Part shown: positions 11,001 through 21,700 of the stretch, in pieces | Position numbering within the stretch: the stretch's first letter is position 1 | How the letters are laid out: each line of letters begins with the position of its first letter | Assembly (NCBI RefSeq): GCF_041381155.1 | Contig: NC_091138.1 | Span: 18,167,255 to 18,231,254 of the forward strand | Length of the DNA: 64,000 nt | Source of the DNA: Argopecten irradians | Taxonomy: Eukaryota > Mollusca > Bivalvia > Pectinida > Pectinidae | Direction: 5' to 3' | Notes under the pieces: generated by a model | Seen by the model: the letters and a program-made list of their open reading frames with translations, nothing else | Told to the model about the DNA's origin: nothing | Database searches by the model: none | Program-made: the position numbers and the translations under genes

Positions 11001-13670
11001 GCGTAGGTATTATTTGTGACGTCATTTGTTTGCGAGCGTCAAGATTGGCTGACTACTCATCGTCGTTCATAGTATCATGTCATGCAACGTTGCATTAGAA
11101 GTAGTTGTTTATAAAAAATCATATAGAACAAGAATTACTTTTCATTTCTTCTTTTTTGGGTCAATTCCTCACAGTGATGTCACACCGAAACGTCATAGGA
11201 ATATATAATGACGTCATACTCACAATCCGGCTGTACTGACAGCGTCGTACTCCAGAGGTTCTGAACATTCAACTGAGGATGTTTTGAGTTTAGTTTTTCC
11301 AAGTGGTACCATTCCAAGCACTGCGAGTATGACAATAAATGTACATTATTTACTAACGAATCCTTCCTAAATTGATTGTAGGAGCGATGTAAAGTTTTCG
11401 TTTCGGTACTGTGGAGCCTAAAAAGCTCCAAATTATAAACATGTTATTTTCCTCTCTATGTAACTGTAAACGTACTTATTTTAGCAATAGTTTTATTCTT
11501 TTAAGCGATAGTTCATGTACAGCGCTAAATTGTATAACGGAGTATATCCGGTATTGAACCACCGAATTGCGCTAATTTATATACGCCCTAATTAATGGCA
11601 ATTTACAGCTTTGATTGCCATGGAATAAGTACTTTTTCAATAATATGATAATATTTTCATCATCCAACAACATGGTATTTGGTTTACCCTCTAATATGCT
11701 ACTACCGTATCCAATTTGTGTTGTTTAACAATAAAATGTTTCAATTCAGTATACTGCCGATATGCTATTGTGACATATATACATGTACTTACATAGATCC
11801 AACACTGTTTTTGATTCCAATGAAGTACAACTATCAGGAATACAAATCCCCATTTTCACAGTGACGCCTCCGGGAAAAGGTATTAATGATCCCTATAGAA
11901 GAAGAATAGTTTTCATGTATAACCATTTTGGGAATGAGGAAAATAACAAATTGATTATTTGATGGTGTATGGTTATAAATATACAGTTTGAGTGAAGAAC
12001 ATATGGATGTGATTTTACCATGATGTTATTTCCTGCAGGATATATTATTCCAGGAGACATGGAAATGGTCTTTGTTCAACCATATGAGTGATATGTTCTG
12101 TCCTTGTTAGTTGCCTAGTTGTGCCCTTTTTTATAGTTTGGAATGGAAACCTTCAAATTTGATCTATGATAATACCATTCTCCCTTTAGAGAGGCAACTG
12201 TGAAAAAACACACAGTTGTTCATAACAAGTCACTGTGGGTAACTGCGGTATTTTTCTAATTGTTGACAAGACTCGGTATGACTTTATACATAGGTTTTTT
12301 ATACATGGAATTTTAAAACCTTGACATTTTTGCCTGTTTTTTGACAGTTTTTGTCTAAGGAACAAAAGAGAGCAATCTAGAACAAACTTACATTAATTCA
12401 GAATATGTAGGTACCTCAGACACATCTTTAGGTTTGTTTGATTAATATTTGCAGAAATATACATGTTCAAAGATGCGCTCTATACTTTCTAGATGAAAAA
12501 ATGACCAAAATTGACTAAATATCCACATTTTCATCTTTTTTTTGCATGTTTAGGATGGTTACCATAACAAATACAGCTGCAATGCAATAAATATCGTACC
12601 TTTTCTATTAAAGATGTGCAGGATATTTGATTTTGGGGTAAAAAAAACCGCCCAATTTTGGGGTAAAAAACCCCGCTTAAACCAGACATAGTCCTTTACT
12701 AATAATACATCGCTTTTTAGATTTATTTGTTATTGATATTTTCTGACATTATTTAAGACCATCTAGGCCGGATAAAGGATGTATAAATAATTCCATCGAA
12801 TAATATTTTTGTATAACTTTTAATCTTTAAGTATCCGGATATGACGTACCAATATGTCTGTAAGTGGTAGAGAGGCCGTGCAGTACTTCCCATCAAATCT
12901 TCCGGCATGCACCGCCAGACACTCGTCGTAAGATCCGGTCCACACTAGGTTACCATCAAGTAATCCCGACTGAATTTTGCCTGCTGCATCTATCACTGAA
13001 ATTAAATCATATCATCGACCTGAATTTTGTTGCTTAATTGATTGCTTCAGATTTTTTTTACCTCAATATTATCTTATATGCTGTTGATTTAGAAGTAATA
13101 AATATAAAATGCATTGTACTTACTTTTGATTGCCCATTGTTCCCTTTTCATGAGTTCCGAAACAATAAACTGTAAGTGATCGTAACACTGTGGAGAGATA
13201 TTTTCTTCCAATCCATTGCTGAAATTCCGTATTTCGTTTGGGATGTTCGCGAGCTGTCCGGCGAACTGAGAAAGGCCTTGTAGGTTGCTAGCAACAGGGC
13301 CTAGGAACTGAAGACCTTTCTGTAGATTTTCTGGTGTCAGGATTGAAATAGGGAACGACACATTGTTAGCCTTAATGAAGTTTCCTATCTGTTTTTGAAG
13401 TCTGTTTATAATTTGTGGATTTTGAAGAAGAGAGTTTTGTAAAGCCTGCCAATATTTTGAAAGTTGTTTTCCCGCTGAACTAATTGCGGTTGAGTTGATG
13501 CCTCCGCTTGATGGAGGTGCTGGCCCACTTGTGGTACCGGAAGTAGCATAAACAATGCTGTTGTTGACATGAGTAATTCCCGTTAATGCGCTATTTGTTG
13601 AAGTATCAGAAAGCATTTGACCAATTAAACATGACATCAATACGACTAAAACGAGAGCACGCGTGTACAT
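2068..13670 (-). CDS. nrf-6-like: NRF-6-like acyltransferase, paralogue 1 (15 exons)
   Basis: Predicted 790-residue multi-pass membrane protein of the nose-resistant-to-fluoxetine-6 family (NRF domain plus acyltransferase-3). Exons, high to low: 13670-13124, 12995-12850, 11892-11793, 11320-11224, 10932-10754, 10394-10227, 9956-9863, 9197-9105, 8706-8541, 6376-6297, 5573-5448, 4398-4272, 3757-3571, 2483-2341, 2187-2068. All junctions are GT-AG and the frame stays open to TAA. Seen: signal peptide (MYTRALVLVVLMSCLIG), a linker rich in Ser, Thr, Gly and Asn, the shared 'SFPISILTPENLQ' motif, 'SYDECLAVHAG' and 'CIPDSCT' cysteine motifs, then about ten hydrophobic segments. R392-X10-H403 ('RFLSISWVVLGH') matches the catalytic acyltransferase-3 signature. 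Known: worm NRF-6 acts in drug and yolk-lipid handling in epithelia. The acyl donor and acceptor here are unknown. Intron 13 holds a tandem-repeat element, and a 59-bp duplication overlaps the exon 13 acceptor. Confidence 0.93.
2636..3445. mobile_element. Non-autonomous element with 321-bp internal tandem repeat
   Basis: This element sits in intron 13 of gene 1. It starts 'ttttaggtcacctgag' and ends 'ctcaggtgacc' followed by the palindrome 'aaggcccatgggcct' and 'cttgt'. The inside is two tandem units of about 321 bp, beginning with 'gaccctggggtct' at 2720 and at 3041. The end architecture matches the element at 48406-49541, so both probably belong to one broad class (compare bivalve 'pearl' elements and Helentron/DINE-like non-autonomous elements). 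The class name is inference. Confidence 0.65.
3716..3833 (-). repeat. 59-bp tandem duplication over the exon 13 acceptor of gene 1
   Basis: The block 3716-3774 (start of exon 13, its acceptor and a little intron) is repeated with several changes at 3775-3833. The intron-side copy has 'acaaga' where the used site reads 'acagga', so its AG is displaced by one base. Use of it would add about 58 nt and break the frame. The exon-side copy is therefore taken as the real acceptor. Confidence 0.75.
6632..6822. mobile_element. Foldback MITE in intron 10 of gene 1
   Basis: The left end 'gggcccgtttcatgaac' pairs with the right end 'gttcatgaaactgggccc'. Further pairing runs inward ('agcattaca' against 'tgtaatgct'). 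The unit is about 191 bp, non-coding and bounded by inverted repeats, which is typical of a MITE. I could not fix a target-site duplication. Confidence 0.65.
7075..7280 (+). repeat. Degraded retroposon fragment (tail half)
   Basis: Between 7160 and 7275 the order 'gacacaacacgaa', 'taccgcag', 'caacacatcgcaa', 'gtgaggccgtcc' and 'gacgtt' follows the tail half of the 540-bp retroposon. The CAAA tail has decayed. It lies in intron 10 of gene 1. Confidence 0.6.
8163..8312. mobile_element. Near-perfect 150-bp palindrome (foldback element)
   Basis: The arm 'ggttagtatcttacaata' (from 8172) is answered by 'tattgtaagatactaacc' (to 8303). Pairing extends outward to 8163 and 8312 with one mismatch. The centre carries a further hairpin from 'ggaaagccgagatgac' and 'gtcatctcggctttcc'. 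A diverged relative lies at about 50452-50545. It is in intron 10 of gene 1. It could extrude as a cruciform, and the best explanation is a foldback DNA element. Confidence 0.75.
9575..9620 (+). repeat. Tiny retroposon remnant
   Basis: The run 'aggcacaatatgaatata' followed by 'ccgcagccccccaaaaaca' matches a short internal part of the 540-bp retroposon. It lies in intron 7 of gene 1. Only about 45 bp is recognisable. Confidence 0.4.
11003..11038 (+). repeat. 36-nt block with CRE palindrome shared with gene 4 intron 1
   Basis: In intron 4 of gene 1 a 36-nt stretch containing 'gtgacgtcat' and 'tgtttgcgagcg' matches the reverse complement of the block ending near 44303 in intron 1 of gene 4 at about 34 of 36 bases. 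The central TGACGTCA is the CREB/ATF consensus. A shared MITE arm is more likely than a conserved enhancer, because the two introns are not equivalent. Confidence 0.55.
11209..11216. promoter_or_regulatory. CRE-like palindrome at the start of intron 4, gene 1
   Basis: On the gene strand the exon 4 donor is followed by GTGAGTATGACGTCAT. Gene 2 has the same TGACGTCA at 22849-22856, and gene 3 has a one-base variant. The first 20 or so intron bases are thus kept in the three minus-strand paralogues. Binding by CREB/ATF factors is only a possibility. Confidence 0.35.
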
Positions 13671-13725
13671 TTTCTTTGATATCTATAAGCAGTTGCTTTC
13701 CTTGCTGTCCCTTGGGTGCGACTAA

Positions 13726-13732
13726 TTATATA
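13726..13732 (-). promoter_or_regulatory. TATA-like box of gene 1
   Basis: The minus strand reads TATATAA about 56 nt upstream of the gene 1 ATG at 13668-13670, consistent with a short 5' UTR of about 25-30 nt. No other paralogue shows such a clear box at this distance, so this is a motif-only call. Confidence 0.35.
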
Positions 13733-14494
13733 ACTGACAGTCGCTTGTAACCTGAAGCGGCCCTTTTGATATTAGTAGAGGCGACGGATAAGAATATTTT
13801 ATAATTTATAGGGTATCGTCCTACATTTACCTGTAGAACGTGATGCCCTTATTTATACATAACATTGTTGTCATTCTGCCGACTACCCCCCCATGATAAG
13901 AAGTTCCACAACTCTGGTATGTAACGATGACACATTAAACTGTTATATAGCACCGGTCTGTATTTTGTTGTTTGTTTTACTAGAGGTGTCTATCTTTATA
14001 ATACTAGTACTTGTTAATTGAATTAACACTTGATACAAGGATTTTTTAATTGAGCAACGGAAAAAACATTAGTCTGTCAGAAATCTGCATACAGACATGA
14101 TAAATAATTATCATATAACATCAAAGGTCAGATGGATTGCTAAGGCATACAGTGTTGTACATTGAATTTCTAAATGAAATATATATAACTGAAGCTAGGA
14201 AAAAGTGACATCGCTCAGAAACGAAAAAGGAGATAACCTGTACAGAATGACACTCATTTTTACATCATACTAATAAAATAAGGTTTAATGTACTTTCTAT
14301 TCACAAGTTTACAGACGAGAAAAAATTAAATGGTATCAGAAATCATAAATAAATGAATTTGAAATCATTGAATGTTTTCTTCATGTTAATGAAAACCCGA
14401 ACAGTGATTTCGAAAGACTAAAGCCAAGCGCATAATATTATATCAAAACAGCAGCCATTTGGTATATAATAGATAAGGATTTGCTTTCAGCAAA

Positions 14495-14662
14495 ATGGAA
14501 TTCATTCATCAATTAGAACTGAATCTAAACACTTGCTGGTTATCAAATTGGTCGCAACAAGAAATATCTCCATCTCAAACAATAGAAAGATGGAATAGCA
14601 TCTGTTCTGCAGCAAGAAGACAACTTGTAGATCATCGGTGCGTTTCTGTTGTAAAATCATGA
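14495..14662 (+). other. Unassigned 55-codon ORF
   Basis: The ORF begins MEFIHQLELNLNTCWLSN and ends SVVKS. The middle is rich in Gln and Trp (NWSQQEI, IERWNS, AARRQL). A possible splice donor (CG|GTGCGT) lies near codon 48, so it could be a first exon. A TATA-like 'tatataat' lies about 30 nt upstream. I recognise no family. It may be chance or a remnant of a mobile-element gene. Confidence 0.2.
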
Positions 14663-15374
14663 GACCACTTACTTGAAACATAGTCTTATATCACACACTA
14701 AATATGAAACTATCAATAGGTTAAGACTGCAACATTTTCGCTAACGTCGGCAGCCCCATAACAATCCACATGTGGAATATTGCAAGTATGTTGTGTTACA
14801 TTTGGATAAAGCAAATAAGACCAAATAGTGCCATTCAATTGGACCTGGGGTATATTTTCAATTTGTTTTTAAACTATTGACCTCTTGTTTTGAGAGCGCG
14901 ACAAAAACTGTACTAGATCGAAGTACAGAAAAAGTATAAAATAAGACATGCAAACGCAAAACCAATTCTTTAATCAAACACCAATAGGAACAAATATGAT
15001 CCACAAAATCATGTAAGCAACACAATTTATACAGTTTTACCTAACGGAAACCGATTATTTCCTGTTCCTTTAATTTAGAACAAATGCCTCTTTTCATAAG
15101 TTTTTGATGTTCAAATCAGCTGATGTCGTCACATTTTATTGCCACATCAGTCATATTATCGATATTCAGATAAAAACCATTATTTTAATGATGGTTTATA
15201 GCAACAAACTCATTACAATTCATTTGTGATTTGTTTACATCATATAATTCTACGGTTTAATTCACCAAACTATATATGATATTACTCCAATCCTGTTACA
15301 AACTAAATTTGATTATTAATGATCACAGCTATCGTCGATGTTCAAGTTAACAACCCTCTCTTCTTGCTTCTATA

Positions 15375-15563
15375 TAGTGATATAGTACTGTAAAAGGACA
15401 CGAGTTCCACTATACAAGATGACACAACACAAATACACCGCAGCCTTTCAAAACACGCACCTCGCACTTTCTACACGCTACACAGCGCACACATAGGAGG
15501 CCGTCCTTAGATGATCCAGGCTTTTAACGGGGCGTTAATTTAATTAAACAAACAAACAAACAA
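15375..15563 (+). repeat. 5'-truncated 540-bp retroposon copy
   Basis: The sequence runs from 'tagtgatatagtact' through 'gttccactatacaaga', 'accgcag', 'caaaacacgcacctcgc' and 'aggaggccgtcc' to 'gcgttaat' and an (AAAC)n tail. Only the tail half of the family consensus is present. It lies just 3' of gene 2. Confidence 0.75.
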
Positions 15564-15715
15564 ATCATCGTCGGTTGTGACCCAAACATAAACTGCATAG
15601 TTGGTAACAAAACCTATCGTTTTCGCAATAATGACTGTATATATTTGTATATATATATATATATCTTTATAAGATCATAATCCCAATGTCTTGTGGAAAA
15701 TATTCAAAAACGTAT

Positions 15716-15721
15716 TTTATT
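15716..15721 (-). promoter_or_regulatory. Poly(A) signal AATAAA of gene 2
   Basis: The minus strand carries AATAAA about 80 nt after the TGA stop (15800-15802). Motif and distance are the only support. Confidence 0.4.
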
Positions 15722-15799
15722 CAAATGAACGTTGTAAAAAATCCGTACACTGTATATAGTTACTGCTTATGCTTAAATGTATGTATTGCGAATGATCTT

Positions 15800-18700
15800 T
15801 CATTTTGTGCCTCGTCTGAAGATGATTTTCTCGAGAGCCATCATTGGTGTTTCGAAGGCCAGCGTGGCAACAGTGGCTGTCAGAATAGAGAGAACTAGGC
15901 ATCCAAGGAAGATGAACGTCTGAAATACATTGTTGATAATAGATGTAAGCTTCATCAAACAATGCTTAGAATAGTTTGAATTCTATAAATATTTCATTAT
16001 ATCAGCTGCATTGTAAACCAGTTATATATCTTTATCCATGTAACTTATATGGAACTTAATCAGTTCTCCAAGAACTGATCAAGCTGTGAATTATATGTTA
16101 TGTGGTAGAGAGAAACCAAATCCGGTTGATATATACTTACGTATTCAAGAGTTGTTCCGTATAATGGCTGGCGCATTGTTTGGAAGTAGTAGTTAATGAC
16201 AAGGATGTGTGTCAGGTATATACAATAACTTAGTCTACCGAGGGGCACAAACAGTTTCCAGGATAGGAAGTCGTTTACGATGCCTAGAAAGGGAATCAAA
16301 GCGTGTATATACATGTATGTGCTTAGTGTAATGAAATAATCACGACGGAAGGAATTGGAATTCTGTAATATTTGGCTTACTAATCTAACCGTCTACCAAT
16401 GAGAGCGATACATAACAACTGATAAGTAGTACTGCACGATAGAGTTCGACCCCTACTATCAAAAACAAAATGGCTTCCAAGATAGAGGATATTGATGTAA
16501 AAATTCCAAACCATTAAAATATTCTAATTTTCTGTAGAAATAATTGCGTGGCATGTAAATCTTACCTCCATTACCGGTGACACAGGCGAAGATAACCCAG
16601 CACACACACATTCCCCACACAGAGCGGTGTAGGGCGTTGTAAAGTGACGTTACGCCATTGTCCCACAAATGCCCGTTAACCGGACCAGAAATCCCATACA
16701 GCACCACGCAGGCGATTACTGCCATAACCAACCATATCAGGAGGTTCAACACCTGTATAGTAACGGAATACCTTATAACAAATATAAAACGGCTGTCTCA
16801 CTGAAGTATGCCACCAAAGAAATTGAAAAAAAACATCCCACCTGGTCAAATGTGGAGCGTCAAGTGGTAGTAGAAACTACAATGTTATAGTCTATAGTGT
16901 GTCTTGTCCAAGGGACAAACCCAATGCCGGTCTCAAGATCATAAATTTAGTCGCCTTTTACAACAACGCGATGATGACAGCAGGTACGACTCTAACGGCA
17001 TACATAAACCTACCTTTGGTATTTTGTATTGTCCATTGGTCTGGTAGATGGTGTACCCGGTCACTATACCTACAATATACGGTCCCATACGACACCAAGG
17101 TACCATGTAGTATTTGTATATATAATGAGAATATTGCCCCCTGAAAAAAATATAAAAAAGTACGCTTAATAGGCCCAGATATAATATACCATTATTAGGA
17201 TAAAAAGGTACTGTTAAAGCTCGTTGTTGTCTGTCACGCCATTAAATGCACTTTGAGCGTTCGCCCCTGTGAGGAAGGCTCTGGGTTCTGTCCCCTGGCC
17301 GAGACACACCAAAGTCTATAAAAGTGGTAGTTTCAGCTCCTGATTAGCGTTCAGCATACAGGGAGTGGGACGACTGGTTCGCCCGTTGTCAGTATAATGT
17401 GACCGGGTGGATTATGTTGCTTGGTGTCTTCGGCAACATGCTTCAGTGATATAGCACTATAAAAAGGGCAACAGTTCCACTATACAAGAAGACACAACAC
17501 GAACATACCACAGTCTCCCAGTACACTCACCTCGCACAACATACACGCAACACACCGCATACATGGGAGGCCGTCCTTACATGACCATAGCTGTTAACAG
17601 GACGTTAATAAATCAAACAAACAAACAAATTAAATGCACTGGCACGAGTTATTCAAGTTAGATTTGCTTTGTAATGAATACTGACCGTAAGTTGTTTTAA
17701 TATTTTCTACTCTATCTAAACCGGAGATCACAGGAGGGATCAGATAATTTGGGCAGTATAGACAGGTCTCTGAATTAGAATGCTTTAATTACTATTAAGA
17801 AGGAAAATGCTACCATGTAATTACGGCGGGATAAACATGGATCCGAATTAGATAAGGGTCGGTTTTGACAAGTTATACGGTATGTTATAGAGTTATAGCC
17901 AGTCATACAATTTTTCCAATGAATCTTGATAAGGTACGGGCCGGTTAACACAGGTTATACTGTAATTACATTAAGGCGGTGACATCGGCTGACATAAGTG
18001 TAGGTAGAAGTCCGTAATGTGAGGAGATGACGCCGGATGCTATGGTTATCCCTAACAACGCTAAAGCGTTCACTGCAATACCGATCTTTTTGGAACTGAA
18101 ATATCAAAGATACAAATAATCTGTAAAACACACAAATGAAAACGAAGAATAAGTAGCGGTTTATTCAAGATGGCGGATATGTACTGTTAAAAAACTTGTC
18201 TGTTTGCAATTATATCATACCCATGTGATCTGATTCTATCCCTTCTGTTCTAGTGCATCTTCAAACATATTCTGACTAGCATTTGTTTTTCACTGATGAC
18301 GAGTTTGATTTGCATCATGTTATAAATTGATTTCCCCATTGCTTACTTTTCCGTCAACCCAAACCTATATTCGCCAGGAAAGTATATATCAAATATTGAC
18401 CTTCACAACAATTTGAATAATTCTATTGACAGATGAGATTTGGTTTTGTTTTGACATTCTTTGCCTAAAAATATGAACTACACATTCCATCAATTATTGA
18501 TGAAGTTGTCCCCTTCAAAGGATAATAAATCTATGTTTTTGTATTGTTCTGTCAACCTTCCCGTAAAGTCTAAATGTGGAAAAAACCTTTCTTATTCAAA
18601 GTAATAAACATTTTTGAAACGGAAAACCTTTCGTATTTTACTATTTTACTACTGTTTGCTTATTTACGTCGATAACTTACAAATATAACGGCACCAGGAG

Positions 18701-21700
18701 GAGTGGGCTCACAACGTAAAACTGCATGTCGTTGGCCAGATACCAAGATAATGGAAAGCACTGGAACAATCAGTATAACAACTGATGTACATACAATTAT
18801 AAAGTGTGTATGAAAGACAACTCCTTCATGAGATGATAGCAAAAGAAAAAACGCGGTTTAATCCATGAATCTTCATATATATTCAGAAATTGATTAAAAA
18901 AAAACTATTGAAATTTCACTTTTGATTTGCATCTGTAAAAAAATTATTTTATACATTATATTTTATGTTTTTGTCAGGTATATACGCCCTTTAGTAATTG
19001 AAACGGCATACAACGGTATATTTATTGCTTCATTTATTGTTTCCTGACTTTATTTGGTGCCAAAAGTTCAGAAGTTTTATATAGTGGTTTTCCTAATGAC
19101 AAAAACGTTTTGTAAAGTCTAGTTGTTGTGTAGTGTATACAAACGATGTTGTGAGCTTTAAGCCGTACCATTTCCTTGGGATTGACGACGTTGTTGATAT
19201 ACAGGATATTTTTCCACCAGAACTTTCTACAAAGCTCCCCATCTGGACCACCTTTTGTAAAGAATGGTCCCTCTCCAAGGTAAGGAAAGAGTGACATATC
19301 CAGAAATATCACCAACATGTAGGCTGGGGTTAGCCTGGGGACGTCAATTAAAGTATAGATAAACAATGATATAGGCAATAGATCAAAGAAATGGAATTTG
19401 ATAAAACTTAATAATTTAGCCTTAAACCGCAATAACACATGGTGTGCACTCTATTAATATACTTAGATTTTGTTTGTTATTTTATGACAAAAACCAACTA
19501 TTTATATCACCTTTTTAAAATTATCTATTTCATCTTTAGTTTTAGACACTTTGATAAAGAAATGTTGGATCTGTCAGGAGTTTACACTCCAATTGAAACG
19601 TTACTTGAGATTACTGGACAGTAACAATTTGATAGGGAATCATTTGGAGGCAATTATGATTTATCGACTTCCGTGGGTAATCAAATACCAAGGTACTGAC
19701 CTCCAGAAACGGTGGAAGTAGAACATGAACCAGTTGATTCGTCCCTTCTCCCTCTTCATCTCCTTCATAAACAGGTAAGATACCAGTAGGCCACTGTAAA
19801 CAATGTGATGTAACATTTTGCAAACCAGTTGTATAGTCAAATGTCAAAAATAGTTGTAGAGTTTTGTTTGTTTGTTTGTTTGATTAATTAACGTCCTATT
19901 AACAGCTATGGTCGTCATGTAAGGACGGCCTCCCATGTATGCGGTGTGTTGCGTGTATGTTGTGCGAGGTGCATGTTTTGGGAGACTGCGGTATATTCAT
20001 GTTGTGTCTTCTTGTATAGTGGAACTGTTGCCCTTTTTATAGTGCTATATCACTGAAGCATGTTGCCGAAGACACCAAGCAACACAATCCACCCGGTCAC
20101 ATTATACTGACAACGGGCAAACCAGTCGTCCCACTCCCGTTGTGCTGAGCGCTAAGCAGGAGCAGAAACTACCACTTTTATAGACTTTGGTGTGTCTCGG
20201 CCAGGGGACAGAACCCAGAGCCTTCCTCACAGGGGCGAGCGCTCAACCAAAGGCCAAAAGTGAGGTGGTGTCAAGGGAGACTCTAGGAAGAACAAAGTAA
20301 TTTAGGGAGAAAGAAAAGATAAGATCCTAAATTTAGTCGCCTTTTACGATCATGCAATAGGGGCAGCAGGAACAATTCTAACGCCCTACCTGCAGGGCCA
20401 TTTAGAGTTTTGCTTAAAAACTCTAAAACTCTTCATTTGATACTACAGTGGAATGTTTTATGGTGGTTCTTATGTGTATAAATCTATATAGTTTTACTTT
20501 TTATATCTTCCGTTTCTGTTATTGTTATACACTATAACACCTTTATAGTGCAGCCCACCGAATCTCTCCCGTCACAAATTTATGGTGCTGCCTATCGAAT
20601 CTCTCGCGTCACAGCTTTATAGTTCTGTCCACCAAATATCTTCAGTCAAGACTAGTGCTTTCCCACTAAATATCTCACTAACTATCTCCCGTCACATCAG
20701 TTTTATAGTGCTACTACATTGCAGCTTCTGAATCATTTTACCCATCTAAAATGTATCCGTCTGGAGATGAGAGCTTGGACAATACATTTGATAATGTACG
20801 TACCTCAATGCGAAGAAAGAATCAACAGACAACAAAGCATTAACGATAACCATTGACGTCCAGTTGTTGATAAATTCCGAAATGTACGTCAGGTTTTCTG
20901 CAATAAATAATAAAACAGATTTTCAACATAACAGAACATTAAAGCATTTTTACTGAATCGGCATGATGATACAGTATTACAGCATGTACTAGGTTTAGAA
21001 GTAGGATGCCGGAATATCCAGAAACATCAAACTCAATAAATCGGTCATCGCAGACTAATGCGGCAGTATGATGTTATTGAGAAGAGAAACATCCTTTACT
21101 GCAACTTACTTAATATGATTTTTAACTGAACAATAACCAACACACAAAACAGTTTCATTATACTATTGCAAGATCGTAAAAGGTGGTTAAATTTAGGATA
21201 TTATCTTTTCTAGTCTTCCTAACTGACTTTATTAGTCCTAACATCAACCTTGACACCGTCTCATATTTGAGCACTCAGCCCTGTATGGTATGATCTGGGT
21301 TCCGTCCCCTGGCCGAGATACACCAAAGTCTTTAAAAGTTTCTGCTCCTGCTTAGTGCTTAACAAACCGGGAGTGGGATAACTAATTCGCCCGTTGTCAG
21401 TATAATGTGACTTGGTGGTGGTGTGTTGCTTGGTGTCTTCGGTGGGTTGCTTCAGTGATATAGCACTGTAAAAGGGCAATATTTCCACTGTACAAGATTA
21501 CACAACAAGAATGTAACGCAGTCTCCCAAAACACGCAACACACACTTCATACATACAGTACATCGCGTGCATGGGAGACCGTCCCTACATGACCCTGGCT
21601 GAGGACATTAATTCAACCAAACAAACAAATCATTAAGCTATATTGTCAGTATCTATGTATCCCAGGTTCTTTCCATTTTACGAAATTAACAACATGCAGG

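Larger units (their letters stand above)
13671..15799. other. Spacer between gene 1 promoter and gene 2 3' end
   Basis: It contains the gene 1 upstream region with a TATA-like box near 13726-13732, a short unassigned ORF (14495-14662), a retroposon tail piece (about 15375-15563) and the 3' end of gene 2. I see nothing else with coding character in the remaining AT-rich sequence. Confidence 0.6.
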
